Origin: Candidatus Latescibacterota bacterium
GTDB taxonomy: Bacteria > Blakebacterota > Blakebacteria > Blakebacterales > Blakebacteraceae
Assembly: GCA_023135015.1 (NCBI GenBank)
Contig: JAGLTZ010000112.1
Location: 1 to 6,871 of the forward strand
Direction of reading: 5' to 3'
DNA length: 6,871 nucleotides
How positions within the stretch are numbered: the first letter of the stretch is position 1; every line of letters starts with the position of its first letter. Shown here piece by piece: positions 1 to 6,813 of this stretch. A model generated the notes under the pieces. That model worked only from the letters and a program-made list of their open reading frames with translations. It searched no databases and was not told where the DNA came from. Position numbers and translations under genes: made by a program.

Positions 1-673
1 GATTACGGTCCATGATACGTACGTCCTCGCCCAACCTTAGCCCTTCGGCCAACAGCTGGGCGAAAACCTCCGGAGGTTCGTCCTCCAGGTGTACTATCCG
101 GCCGGGCAGGTCGAGGGGCCATCGCGTCAGCGCCATTCCATCCTTTTCGGCGATCTCACCGTCAGCGGTTGGGATGGGATCACCGTGAGGGTCGTAGGTG
201 GGATGACCCAGGCGGGCCTCCAGTTCGTCTGCATCGGCGGGTGTGATGTGATGCTCTGCCTTCTCAGCCCTGGCATGGATCTCCGCTTCGCTGACATCGG
301 TCTCGTCTGCCAGGTAGCGTTCCCAGAGACGGTGTGCCCGGATGACCTGAAGGGCATAACTCCGTCCATCGGGGGTCAGCACGTAGCCATCCCCCTTCGG
401 TTGAGCGTAGCCGTGATTGATCAATTCGCTGATCAACTCGGTTGCTTCGCCTAGGCTGATGCCGAGCACGCCTGCCAGGGTCTGGTTCGTGGCCGACTGC
501 GCCTGGTACTCACTCTCGTGCATATGCTTGAGAGCATCCTCGCGGCGTACTCGTGCGTTCACCTCGCGGGATCCGCGCCACTGCCAGAACCATCCCACCC
601 TGGGACGGAAGAGGACGGTCAGGACAATCCCGACCAGCAGTGCTGTAAGCAGCGAAATCAGTGGATTGGACAT
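1..673 (-). CDS. Membrane-anchored DtxR/MntR-family metal-dependent regulator (3' end cut by window edge)
   Basis: This is an open frame of 224 codons without a stop, translated by hand from the ATG at 673; the C-terminus lies outside the window. Residues 4-22 form one hydrophobic segment followed by R23, R25, R33 and R36, so the positive-inside rule puts the rest in the cytoplasm. A winged HTH follows at about 42-105, then the DtxR dimerisation/metal domain (about 106-168) with H114-RLWE118, H133, E137, E140-H141 and an HPTYDPHGDPIP motif (157-168). A FeoA/SH3-like domain starts near 189 (LPGRIVHLEDEP) and is incomplete. D46, H114, E137, E140 and H141 align by eye with the Mn-site residues of Bacillus MntR; glutamate replaces the DtxR Cys102. 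The family binds DNA when loaded with Fe(II) or Mn(II) and represses metal uptake genes. The start lies 6 nt after the peptidase stop, with AGGT 8 nt upstream. The membrane segment is unusual for this family. Metal specificity and targets are unknown. Confidence 0.88.
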   Translation of the reverse strand, partial: MSNPLISLLTALLVGIVLTVLFRPRVGWFWQWRGSREVNARVRREDALKHMHESEYQAQSATNQTLAGVLGISLGEATELISELINHGYAQPKGDGYVLTPDGRSYALQVIRAHRLWERYLADETDVSEAEIHARAEKAEHHITPADADELEARLGHPTYDPHGDPIPTADGEIAEKDGMALTRWPLDLPGRIVHLEDEPPEVFAQLLAEGLRLGEDVRIMDRN

Positions 674-679
674 GAGGTA

Positions 680-3106
680 TTACCTGAGGATGATCGCTTT
701 CCTGACCATTCGCTGGCCACCCGCCCGGAGCTCTATCAGGTAGATGCCCGTTGGCACCCTTCTGAGGTCTCTGTCGTAGCCATTCCAGCTAAAGAAGCCC
801 CGGTATACCTTGTTTTCGACAGTACCATCATAGATTGAATCGATCAGGCGACCGCGCGCATCGTAAACATTGATCGACAGATGGGTCAATCGACCAGGAA
901 GCTGGGAAAGATCCACATTGATCAGTATGGGATCGCCCGTGGTCGGGTTGGAGGGGTTCGGATATGGTGCTTCTAGCAGGATCCCCCCCGACGGTGGTGG
1001 TCCGGGTTCCTCTGTTGCAGTGGAAGTCCAGGCCTCGATCCTGATATCGTCGATACTCCAACCGCCGCCTGCCGAGAAGAAGTACCCCGAATACCATCCC
1101 AGCCAAAGCTCCTGAGTTCCGGCATACGGTGTGAGATCGATTTCAACCTCTTCCCATTCGTCGCGCCATCCGGTGGTGAAGTAGACCAGTGGATCGGGCG
1201 CATCGCCGGACGGATCGGGGTAGGGAGTCGGGGCGACCGTCACCATCGCTAGGTTTCGCGGCCCCAGCCGGGGACGGCTTTGGAACCGCAGAACCGCCCC
1301 GTCGAAACCCCTCAGGTCCAGCGGCGAGCTGAGATCAAACCAGTTCTCGAACTGGCTGACCATTCCGAAAGGAGCGTCCGATATGTGGAATGTCCCCTGA
1401 GGAGAGCCGATCGTGGATAGCTGGAATCCTCCCGTAATTGTCCAGCCGTCGGTACCGGTCTCCCAGTTTTCTGTAAATACAACCGAAGGCCGACCGATGA
1501 CGACTCCGATCGTATCTATCCTCACGTATCCATTGTCGGCGTCCACCCGCAGGGCGAAGTCCGCGCGACCCCCCAGCGGCACCGATTCGATCCGCAGCCT
1601 GAACCCGCCGGCAGCCGGTCTGCTCTCCCCGACTGCGAAATCCCCAAGGGTTACAGTGCCTTCCAGCAGCGTAATGCCGTAGCCGAGGGGTTCGAGGGTG
1701 GCCACGGCGTTGGTGACCGGTTGCAAAACACCGGCATTCGTCCAATCCAGGTTCAGCTCGACGGTCTCGCCAGGCTCGGCATATCCGTCGCTGTCACCCT
1801 CGGAATCTGCAACCTCGACACCCTCGACGAGCAGGACCCCGCCGGACATCCAAGCTGTTAAATAATTTGGCGCTATATGCTCGCGTACCAGCGCCGGTAT
1901 GCGGATCGTGGGCGGCCAGAAATTATCGAAGTAGGTTCCTACCTCGGGAACCATCGCCAGAATCCCTTCGGCTCCGTACTGCCAGTCGACCGCATCCCCG
2001 TTTGTGTGGTAGCCGATCATATCGGTGCCGGTACCGTACGGGAAGTGGTTGAACTCCGACAACCGGGCGGCCCAAGCCTGGAAATCTTCGATCCTGTCCA
2101 CCTGAGCCGGCGTGTAACCCCACGGGTAGATGTAGACATTGCTGTAGGAGTGATAGTTAAGCACGAACTGGAAGGGCCGTCCCACAACTACATCACGCAC
2201 GGCCTGCGTCTCCGGCTCGCTGAAGGGTGCGGCACCCCGGTAGGTACTTGATCCGGGGTTGGGGCTGGAACCCTCGTCATCCTCTCCCCAGCGGAAACCG
2301 AAGTTCCGGTTCAGGTCCACACCGTCCTGGCTGCGTACGAATATCCCGTTGTCGTCGTTATCCCTCATATTCTTGCGCCACATTCCCCCACCCTGTGGAT
2401 CCGTCACTTCATTGTAGTAGTAACCGTCGGGATTGATGATCGGTATAAACCACAGCTCGCGAGAGGATAGCAGGTAGCGGACGCCGGGATCGCCCTCTGA
2501 GTACTTCCTCGCCAGATTCTCCGCGAACTCAAGCAGCAGCATCATGCTGATCGGCTCGCGGGCATGGATCAGGCCGTTGTAGAACACCGCCGGCCTGCCG
2601 GGGTCGGTGGCAGCAGGGGAATCGGAGATGCGGAAGGCCCAGAGTGACCGGCCCTCGATCGAGGTCCCGACGCTGAACCTGGGACTGACGACTTCCGGAT
2701 AGGAAGCCGCCAGTTCATCCATCTTCGCCTCGGCCTCGGCCAGTGTGTAGTAGCCGCCCATGCTTCCGGGCCCCAGCGAGGCATCCAGACGGCTGGCGAA
2801 ATAGGCGGCCGCATCCACATGGACCACCTCTGGAACCAACCCAACGGCACGCAGGGCCTCAAGCTCCCTCTGGCTGACAAAGAGGGTGGCGTCCCGGGCC
2901 AGAACGCCCGCATAGAAATCGATGCCCAGTTTTGCAAGCTTCTGCAGATCGGCGCGGCTTGGCGCGGTCAGCCTCACCATCGCCACCGGTTCCGGCTCCA
3001 CCTGAGCATCGACTGGCGCTGTGATGGCAGCCGTCGAGGCAAGCACTGAAAGGTAGACAAGTGCGGCTTGAACTAAAGATCTGCCGCGCCTGAGGTTGGG
3101 GTGCAT
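680..3106 (-). CDS. Secreted M14-family zinc carboxypeptidase with C-terminal sorting-type domain
   Basis: The 808-residue protein begins with a Sec-type signal peptide (basic RRGR, hydrophobic core about 11-29, likely cleavage near 34-36). Residues 40-110 look like a propeptide-type domain. The M14 metallocarboxypeptidase domain spans about 115-420: zinc ligands H181 and E184 (HARE) and H319 (NYHSYS), substrate-binding segments MWRKN (242-246) and DLNRNF (264-269), and catalytic E388 in PEVGTY. All expected residues are present, so it should be active. Next come a beta-sandwich repeat of the DGYAEPGETVEL type (about 428-540), a jelly-roll-like domain (about 544-692, GGWSIDDIRIEA at its end) and, after a proline-rich linker, a FlgD-Ig/Por-secretion-like tail (711-808) with YPNPSNPTT and VYDARGR. 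It probably digests peptides outside the cell or at its surface. The start lies 6 nt after the proS stop; only a weak AGGG precedes it at 10 nt. The exact substrate class cannot be told from the sequence. Confidence 0.93.
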   Translation of the reverse strand: MHPNLRRGRSLVQAALVYLSVLASTAAITAPVDAQVEPEPVAMVRLTAPSRADLQKLAKLGIDFYAGVLARDATLFVSQRELEALRAVGLVPEVVHVDAAAYFASRLDASLGPGSMGGYYTLAEAEAKMDELAASYPEVVSPRFSVGTSIEGRSLWAFRISDSPAATDPGRPAVFYNGLIHAREPISMMLLLEFAENLARKYSEGDPGVRYLLSSRELWFIPIINPDGYYYNEVTDPQGGGMWRKNMRDNDDNGIFVRSQDGVDLNRNFGFRWGEDDEGSSPNPGSSTYRGAAPFSEPETQAVRDVVVGRPFQFVLNYHSYSNVYIYPWGYTPAQVDRIEDFQAWAARLSEFNHFPYGTGTDMIGYHTNGDAVDWQYGAEGILAMVPEVGTYFDNFWPPTIRIPALVREHIAPNYLTAWMSGGVLLVEGVEVADSEGDSDGYAEPGETVELNLDWTNAGVLQPVTNAVATLEPLGYGITLLEGTVTLGDFAVGESRPAAGGFRLRIESVPLGGRADFALRVDADNGYVRIDTIGVVIGRPSVVFTENWETGTDGWTITGGFQLSTIGSPQGTFHISDAPFGMVSQFENWFDLSSPLDLRGFDGAVLRFQSRPRLGPRNLAMVTVAPTPYPDPSGDAPDPLVYFTTGWRDEWEEVEIDLTPYAGTQELWLGWYSGYFFSAGGGWSIDDIRIEAWTSTATEEPGPPPSGGILLEAPYPNPSNPTTGDPILINVDLSQLPGRLTHLSINVYDARGRLIDSIYDGTVENKVYRGFFSWNGYDRDLRRVPTGIYLIELRAGGQRMVRKAIILR

Positions 3107-3112
3107 GTTTTC

Positions 3113-4858
3113 TCAGCCCTGGGCTATCTCGTCCGCACATTTCTCGTAGCCGGCGATTTCCTCGTCGATAGCGTTGCGTGCGTACTGTACGACCTCATCG
3201 AACGGGACCTCTACAGTTTCCCGGGTGGACCTGTGGACAGCCTCGGCAACCCCCTTCTCGTATCCCCTTACGCCGACATTGATACGCAGAGGCAGACCGA
3301 GCATATCGGCATCCTTGAACTTGGTCCCCGCCTGTACATTCCGATCGTCATAGAGGACTTCGAGGCCTTCGGCCTGGAGCTCTTTGTAAAGCTCATCCGC
3401 CGTTTCGACGAGACGCTCGTCCGAGGTGTTTACCGGCAGCAGGTGGATGTGATAGGGCGCGATAGATGCCGGCCAGCAGATACCGTCCTCATCGGCTCCC
3501 TGCTCCATAGCCGCAGCGGCTATCCTCTCCAAACCGATCCCGTATGAACCCATTACTATCGGCTTCTCTTCCCCCTGCTCATCCTGGAAAGTTGCGCCCA
3601 GAGACTCGGAATACTTTGTGCCGAGTTTGAAGATATGCCCCATCTCTATAGCTGTGATGATGCGGACCGGAGAACCGCACTCGATACATTCCTCCCCCTC
3701 TTTGACGATACGCAGGTCGACGTATTCCGACACCTTCACATCCCGTTCCAGGTTCATATGAACCACGTGATAGTCGTCCCTGTTAGCCCCCGTAGCACCA
3801 TCCAGCAGGCCCTCGAGCGATTTATCGGCGATGACCCGCAGGTCGTCAGGGGCTCCCACGGGCCCTACGTAACCCGTCTGTGCCCCCATAATGCCCAGAA
3901 CCTCTTCCGGTTCGGCAGGCCGAACAGCTCCGCCTACCACCTTCATCGCCAGGCCTTCATTGAGATCATGACTGCCCGGCACCAGGAACATTACCGGCTC
4001 ATCTTCTGAAGTCATGAAGAGAAGACTCTTCACCAGCCTCTGCGGCTCAATGTTCAGGAACGAAGAGACGTCCTCAATTGTCCGCTGATCGGGGGTGTGA
4101 ACTTCCTCCAGCTCCGATTCCGTTCCAGGGGCGACCTTCCAGCTCGTCCGGGCGACTTCGAGGTTCATCACATAACTGCAGTTGTCGCAGACCACCGCCC
4201 GGTCCTCGCCAGCCTGGCTTTCGACCAGGAACTCCTGCGAGCCGGTCCCCCCCATCAGCCCGGATGAAGCTCCCGCTTCGAAGAACTTAAGACCGCAGCG
4301 TGCAAAGATCCGGCGGTAGGCCACGGCATGGAGGTCATAACCCCTGTCGAGACCCTCCCATGAAGAGTCGAGGGTGTACGAATCCTTCATAATAAACTGG
4401 CGGGATCGCAGCAGACCCGAACGCGGCCGGGGCTCATCCCTGAACTTGGTCTGTATCTGGTACCAGATCTGCGGCATGTCGCGGTACGACCTGATCTCGT
4501 TGCGCGCTATGTCTCCCACCACCTCCTCGTGCGTGGGGGCCAGGAGCATGCCCCGCCCTTTGCGGTCCTTCAGGCGGAAAACGTCATCGCCGAAATCGGC
4601 GTTCCTGCCCGTCTCATCCCACAGATCAAGCGGGTTGAGAGCCGGGAAAAGAAACTCCTGCCCACCGATGGCATCCATCTCCTCCCTGATGATCTGCTGC
4701 GCCTTGAGCAGGCACCTCCACAGGAAGGGGAGATAGGAGTAAACTCCCGCAGCCAGCAGGCGCACCATCCCCCCCTTTAACATGATGCGGTGGCTGATCA
4801 CTTCTGCACCGGACGGATCTTCCTTGAGCGTAGGTATGAACCCTTTGGTCAGCCGCAT
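3113..4858 (-). CDS. proS: Prolyl-tRNA synthetase, bacterial type with editing domain
   Basis: This cytoplasmic class II synthetase joins proline to tRNA-Pro. At 581 residues it is close to the 572 of the E. coli enzyme, with all domains in the bacterial order. The catalytic core carries the TxE-type THEE (109-112) and motif 2 at 138-160 (KFRDEPRPRSG, then MKDSY). The inserted YbaK-like editing domain, which clears mischarged Ala-tRNA-Pro, lies about 225-400 and keeps the conserved lysine in RLVKSLL (274-280). It is bracketed by CDNC (224-227) and CIEC (391-394), as in many bacterial ProRS. EMGHIFKLGTKYS (405-417) and motif 3 GSYGIGLERI (437-446) complete the core. The anticodon-binding domain is about 468-565 (GLEVLYDDRNVQAGTKFKDAD). 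Motif 2 has Pro and Ser where E. coli-like enzymes have Ile and Phe. The ATG at 4858 is supported by a GGAGG 4 nt upstream and a typical MRLTKGFIPTLKE start. It heads a likely operon with the M14 peptidase and the metalloregulator. Confidence 0.98.
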   Translation of the reverse strand: MRLTKGFIPTLKEDPSGAEVISHRIMLKGGMVRLLAAGVYSYLPFLWRCLLKAQQIIREEMDAIGGQEFLFPALNPLDLWDETGRNADFGDDVFRLKDRKGRGMLLAPTHEEVVGDIARNEIRSYRDMPQIWYQIQTKFRDEPRPRSGLLRSRQFIMKDSYTLDSSWEGLDRGYDLHAVAYRRIFARCGLKFFEAGASSGLMGGTGSQEFLVESQAGEDRAVVCDNCSYVMNLEVARTSWKVAPGTESELEEVHTPDQRTIEDVSSFLNIEPQRLVKSLLFMTSEDEPVMFLVPGSHDLNEGLAMKVVGGAVRPAEPEEVLGIMGAQTGYVGPVGAPDDLRVIADKSLEGLLDGATGANRDDYHVVHMNLERDVKVSEYVDLRIVKEGEECIECGSPVRIITAIEMGHIFKLGTKYSESLGATFQDEQGEEKPIVMGSYGIGLERIAAAAMEQGADEDGICWPASIAPYHIHLLPVNTSDERLVETADELYKELQAEGLEVLYDDRNVQAGTKFKDADMLGLPLRINVGVRGYEKGVAEAVHRSTRETVEVPFDEVVQYARNAIDEEIAGYEKCADEIAQG

Positions 4859-4862
4859 TCTG

Positions 4863-4867
4863 CCTCC
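4863..4867 (-). promoter_or_regulatory. Shine-Dalgarno of proS
   Basis: A GGAGG on the minus strand lies 4 nt before the ATG at 4858. The spacing is slightly short, but it is the best ribosome binding site in the window and supports this start for proS. Confidence 0.7.
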
Positions 4868-4900
4868 ACTGATTGTGGCAATCCCTGACCGGTTGAATCC

Positions 4901-4930
4901 TTATTTAGTTTCCGGATGGGAACTATTTAA
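4901..4930. repeat. Imperfect AT-rich inverted repeat in the proS leader
   Basis: Two 13-nt half-sites (TTATTTAGTTTCC, and on the opposite strand TTAAATAGTTCCC) face each other across a 4-nt GGAT spacer and match at 10 of 13 positions. The innermost run is 8 pairs on the plus strand, including one T-G wobble. On the transcribed (minus) strand that wobble becomes a C-A mismatch and two A-A mismatches also occur, so an RNA hairpin would be poor; a dimeric-protein binding site is the better guess. It lies just downstream of the best proS promoter candidate and 42 bp before the proS start. It could still be chance. Confidence 0.35.
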
Positions 4931-4938
4931 GCCGCGGG

Positions 4939-4968
4939 AATATAGGTTCCGCAATCCGCCCCCGCCAA
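4939..4968 (-). promoter_or_regulatory. Candidate sigma-70-type promoter for proS operon
   Basis: On the minus strand TTGGCG (4968-4963) and TATATT (4944-4939) are separated by 18 bp. The -10 box matches the consensus at 5 of 6 positions and the -35 at 4 of 6. Transcription would start near 4932 and leave a leader of about 75 nt before proS, containing the 4901-4930 inverted repeat. A second, weaker pair (TTGCGG at 4954-4949, TTAAAT at 4930-4925) overlaps it. The assignment rests on consensus matching only, and the promoter rules of this lineage are unknown. Confidence 0.35.
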
Positions 4969-4981
4969 CGGGTTGTTAGGA

Positions 4982-6472
4982 TCAGTACCCGACAGCTACA
5001 AGCTGTCCGGCCGGGTCGATAAAGAAGAGCCGACGCCCTCTGCCATCGCCGGCCAATATCGGAGTCTCCTGATGGATCGGCACTACCCCGCCGACTGTTC
5101 CTGAACCCAGGTCGACCCTCTGAAGACCGGCCACCCCCTCCAGCGAAGTAACGAGCCAGACAGATTCGGGATCTCCGTCCACATCCTCTCCTGTGAATAT
5201 ATGTAGATCATACCCCGCGTAACCTCCGCCTCCGGATAGGATCGTCCGGGGTGGAGATTCCAGCCGGGCTGCCCACAGCGTACCTCCCCGTTCGCCCACG
5301 CGGAGAAGCTCACTCCCCCTCGACCCTATCTGCAGGAAGAGCATTCCTTTTGAAAGAGGAAAGGCATACTCGAAGTCGTTCCGGGAAGTTGCCCTGTAAC
5401 GGTTCGTTTCCCTGGTGATTCTCTTGCCGTCCACCATGCCCCACAGAGTGGTCCGCCCCCTGCTCTCGCCGACCAGCACACCCGCCTTCGTCCACCCTAT
5501 TGCAAGCGGTTCCTCTGACGGAATACGCGGCGGCGAGCGCCAGCGCTCCTCACCGGAATTGCGGTGGACCAGCTGGATCCTGCTTCCATCCGAGCGCCGG
5601 ACAAGCAGCCACGGACTGCGCTCAGTGACAGGACGCCATGCATCCTTTAACAACCAGCGCATGGCGCCTGTTGCAGGATCGATACCGAAGAAGCTGTTAC
5701 CTGTCGCATAGAGGAGATCGTCACCAGTCGAAAGCACGACATCCTCCTGTTCACCTTCTAGATAGCCGACCCATTTAAGGTCTCCGTTTCCGATATCGTG
5801 TGCCGATACAGATATCGTCCTCTCCCGCCGGTCTACTCGGAAGAGGCAGTCGCCGATCACATCGTAGTACCGGCCACTCGCTGGCGAACGCCCCGGATCC
5901 AGCCCTTCAATGCCACCCAGCTCGATTCCCCACACCCTCTCCCCCGTTGAGAGGGAGATAGCGAGAATTGAGCCGTCGCCTTCGTCACTGCGCACAACGA
6001 GAATCAGCATGTTGTTCTCGGGGAATGCCCGGGCCGACTCATACCGGCCCGAAACGATCCCCGAATCCCAGAAAAGGGTTCCTCTACCGGTATCCAGCAT
6101 GTGAAGACTGTATGAAGATCCTTCAATCAGTCCGGAGGCGGGGGGAGGTCGGTCAAAAAGACGCAGCACAACTACGTTTGGAGTATCCGGAATACCCAGA
6201 ACCTGTACCGCCACTGCACCATCCCTGCTGACCGTCCACCTGGGGATACCGGTGACGGCATCATAGCCGTCAATGTCTCGGTCACCCGTACGCACCAGCG
6301 CCAACTCGGAAAGGAGCTGCAGGCACTCGGTGCGGTCTGCCACAGGTCGCTCCCATAGACGGGAGACCTGGGGTGTACATCGATCTACTGCCGGATGACT
6401 GGTCGTACTCAACCATGCAGGCCCGTAGATCAACAGGAACAGGATGAAGACTGATTGAGAGAAAGGAGTCAT
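4982..6472 (-). CDS. Exported PQQ-type beta-propeller repeat protein
   Basis: The protein has 496 residues. Residues 7-22 are strongly hydrophobic (signal peptide or N-terminal anchor), although no basic residue precedes them. The rest is a series of propeller blades with the PQQ-like signature (D/A-x-x-TG-x-x-x-W): IDGYDAVTGIPRW (67-79), LHMLDTGRGTLFW (123-135), ILAISLSTGERVW (169-181), VSAHDIGNGDLKW (222-234), FFGIDPATGAMRW (261-273), IQLVHRNSGEERW (299-311), and weaker ones near 342, 388 and 449. That suits an eight-bladed propeller. No quinone-enzyme catalytic motif is evident, so it is more likely a scaffold or binding protein than a dehydrogenase. BamB has the same fold, but there is no lipobox: C32 is preceded by AVDR. 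Its function is not recognised. The start lies 15 nt after the tRNA-Arg CCA with no clear Shine-Dalgarno, so the exact start is less certain than the reading frame. Confidence 0.85.
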   Translation of the reverse strand: MTPFSQSVFILFLLIYGPAWLSTTSHPAVDRCTPQVSRLWERPVADRTECLQLLSELALVRTGDRDIDGYDAVTGIPRWTVSRDGAVAVQVLGIPDTPNVVVLRLFDRPPPASGLIEGSSYSLHMLDTGRGTLFWDSGIVSGRYESARAFPENNMLILVVRSDEGDGSILAISLSTGERVWGIELGGIEGLDPGRSPASGRYYDVIGDCLFRVDRRERTISVSAHDIGNGDLKWVGYLEGEQEDVVLSTGDDLLYATGNSFFGIDPATGAMRWLLKDAWRPVTERSPWLLVRRSDGSRIQLVHRNSGEERWRSPPRIPSEEPLAIGWTKAGVLVGESRGRTTLWGMVDGKRITRETNRYRATSRNDFEYAFPLSKGMLFLQIGSRGSELLRVGERGGTLWAARLESPPRTILSGGGGYAGYDLHIFTGEDVDGDPESVWLVTSLEGVAGLQRVDLGSGTVGGVVPIHQETPILAGDGRGRRLFFIDPAGQLVAVGY

Positions 6473-6473
6473 T

Positions 6474-6486
6474 TTGAATGATTCAA
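6474..6486. repeat. Perfect short palindrome between tRNA-Arg and propeller gene
   Basis: TTGAAT and ATTCAA flank a single central base. The palindrome fills nearly the whole 15-nt gap between the tRNA CCA end and the ATG of the propeller gene. In RNA it could form a 5-bp stem with a 3-nt loop directly before the start codon. It is too short to exclude chance. Confidence 0.35.
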
Positions 6487-6487
6487 G

Positions 6488-6564
6488 TGGTACCCCGGGC
6501 GAGATTCGAACTCACGACCTCATGCTCCGGAGGCATGCGCTCTATCCAACTGAGCTACCGGGGC
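6488..6564 (-). tRNA. tRNA-Arg (anticodon CCG), CCA encoded
   Basis: The minus strand folds into a complete cloverleaf of 74 nt plus encoded CCA. The acceptor stem GCCCCGG/CCGGGGT has one terminal G-U pair; then come T8-A9, D stem GCTC/GAGC, anticodon stem CATGC/GCATG with loop CTCCGGA, variable loop AGGTC, T stem GTGAG/CTCGC with TTCGAAT loop, and discriminator A73. The anticodon CCG (6530-6528) reads CGG arginine codons. The D loop keeps A20, which with C35 is an arginine identity element in bacteria. The first ten bases overlap the end of the upstream HTH gene. The propeller ORF begins 15 nt after the CCA, so all three may share a transcript. No separate strong promoter is evident immediately upstream, inside the HTH gene. 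Confidence 0.97.
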
Positions 6565-6788
6565 AGAATCTCTGGAATTGTCTCGGGGCTGGCTATTTCA
6601 GGTACCTCTTGCCGTTCGCCACCTGAACGGAGGAAATCCTCGAATTCGTCCTTCATGATAAGGTAACGGCCGCCGACCCGCAGCCCGGGTACAACCCCGC
6701 TCTTAATGTACTTCAAGACGGTCTGGCGTGATACACCGAGTATCTCTGCCACTTCACTCACGAAATAGACGCGCCGCTCGACTTCCAT
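6555..6788 (-). CDS. Small excisionase-family (HTH_17-like) DNA-binding protein
   Basis: The 77-residue protein is almost entirely a MerR/Xis-type winged helix: FVSEVAEILGVS (9-20) forms the first helix and turn, RQTVLKYIKSG (21-31) the recognition helix, and VPGLRVGGRYLI (33-44) the wing, followed by a short helix KDEFEDFLR (46-54). The last 20 residues are a Glu/Pro-rich tail. The domain is often labelled excisionase but is equally common in small chromosomal regulators such as BldC-type proteins, and no integrase or phage gene is present here. The last four codons and the TAG stop run into the tRNA-Arg gene, with the stop formed by tRNA bases 8-10. A weak GGG lies about 9 nt before the ATG. 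The target DNA is unknown. Confidence 0.82.
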   Translation of the reverse strand: MEVERRVYFVSEVAEILGVSRQTVLKYIKSGVVPGLRVGGRYLIMKDEFEDFLRSGGERQEVPEIASPETIPEILPR

Positions 6789-6813
6789 CGCGCGATTCCC
6801 TTTTGTATTGTCG

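Noticed and set aside
1..523. Soluble DtxR protein starting at M51 instead of the ATG at 673
   Set aside because: That start would remove the first HTH helix and the D46 metal ligand. The ATG at 673 has an AGGT at 8 nt and sits right after the upstream stop.
89..838. Several overlapping plus-strand frames at the left end
   Set aside because: They are antisense to the metalloregulator and the peptidase C-terminus, both of which carry clear family motifs. The plus-strand translations show none.
3101..3547. Plus-strand frame of 148 codons
   Set aside because: It is entirely antisense to the conserved C-terminal part of proS and resembles no protein family that I recognise.
4961..4972. Terminator after the propeller gene (CCCG-TTGG-CGGG on the minus strand)
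   Set aside because: The stem is only 4 bp with no T-run, so it does not qualify as an intrinsic terminator.
4982..6472. BamB (outer-membrane assembly lipoprotein)
   Set aside because: The fold is similar, but there is no lipobox cysteine and no assembly-machinery or der-like neighbour, so the specific name is not supported.
6488..6788. Integrated element at tRNA-Arg with an excisionase gene beside it
   Set aside because: The HTH gene lies at the 5' side of the tRNA, whereas elements usually insert at the 3' end. There is no integrase, no second copy of the tRNA end in the window and no phage-like gene. The domain is common in ordinary regulators.
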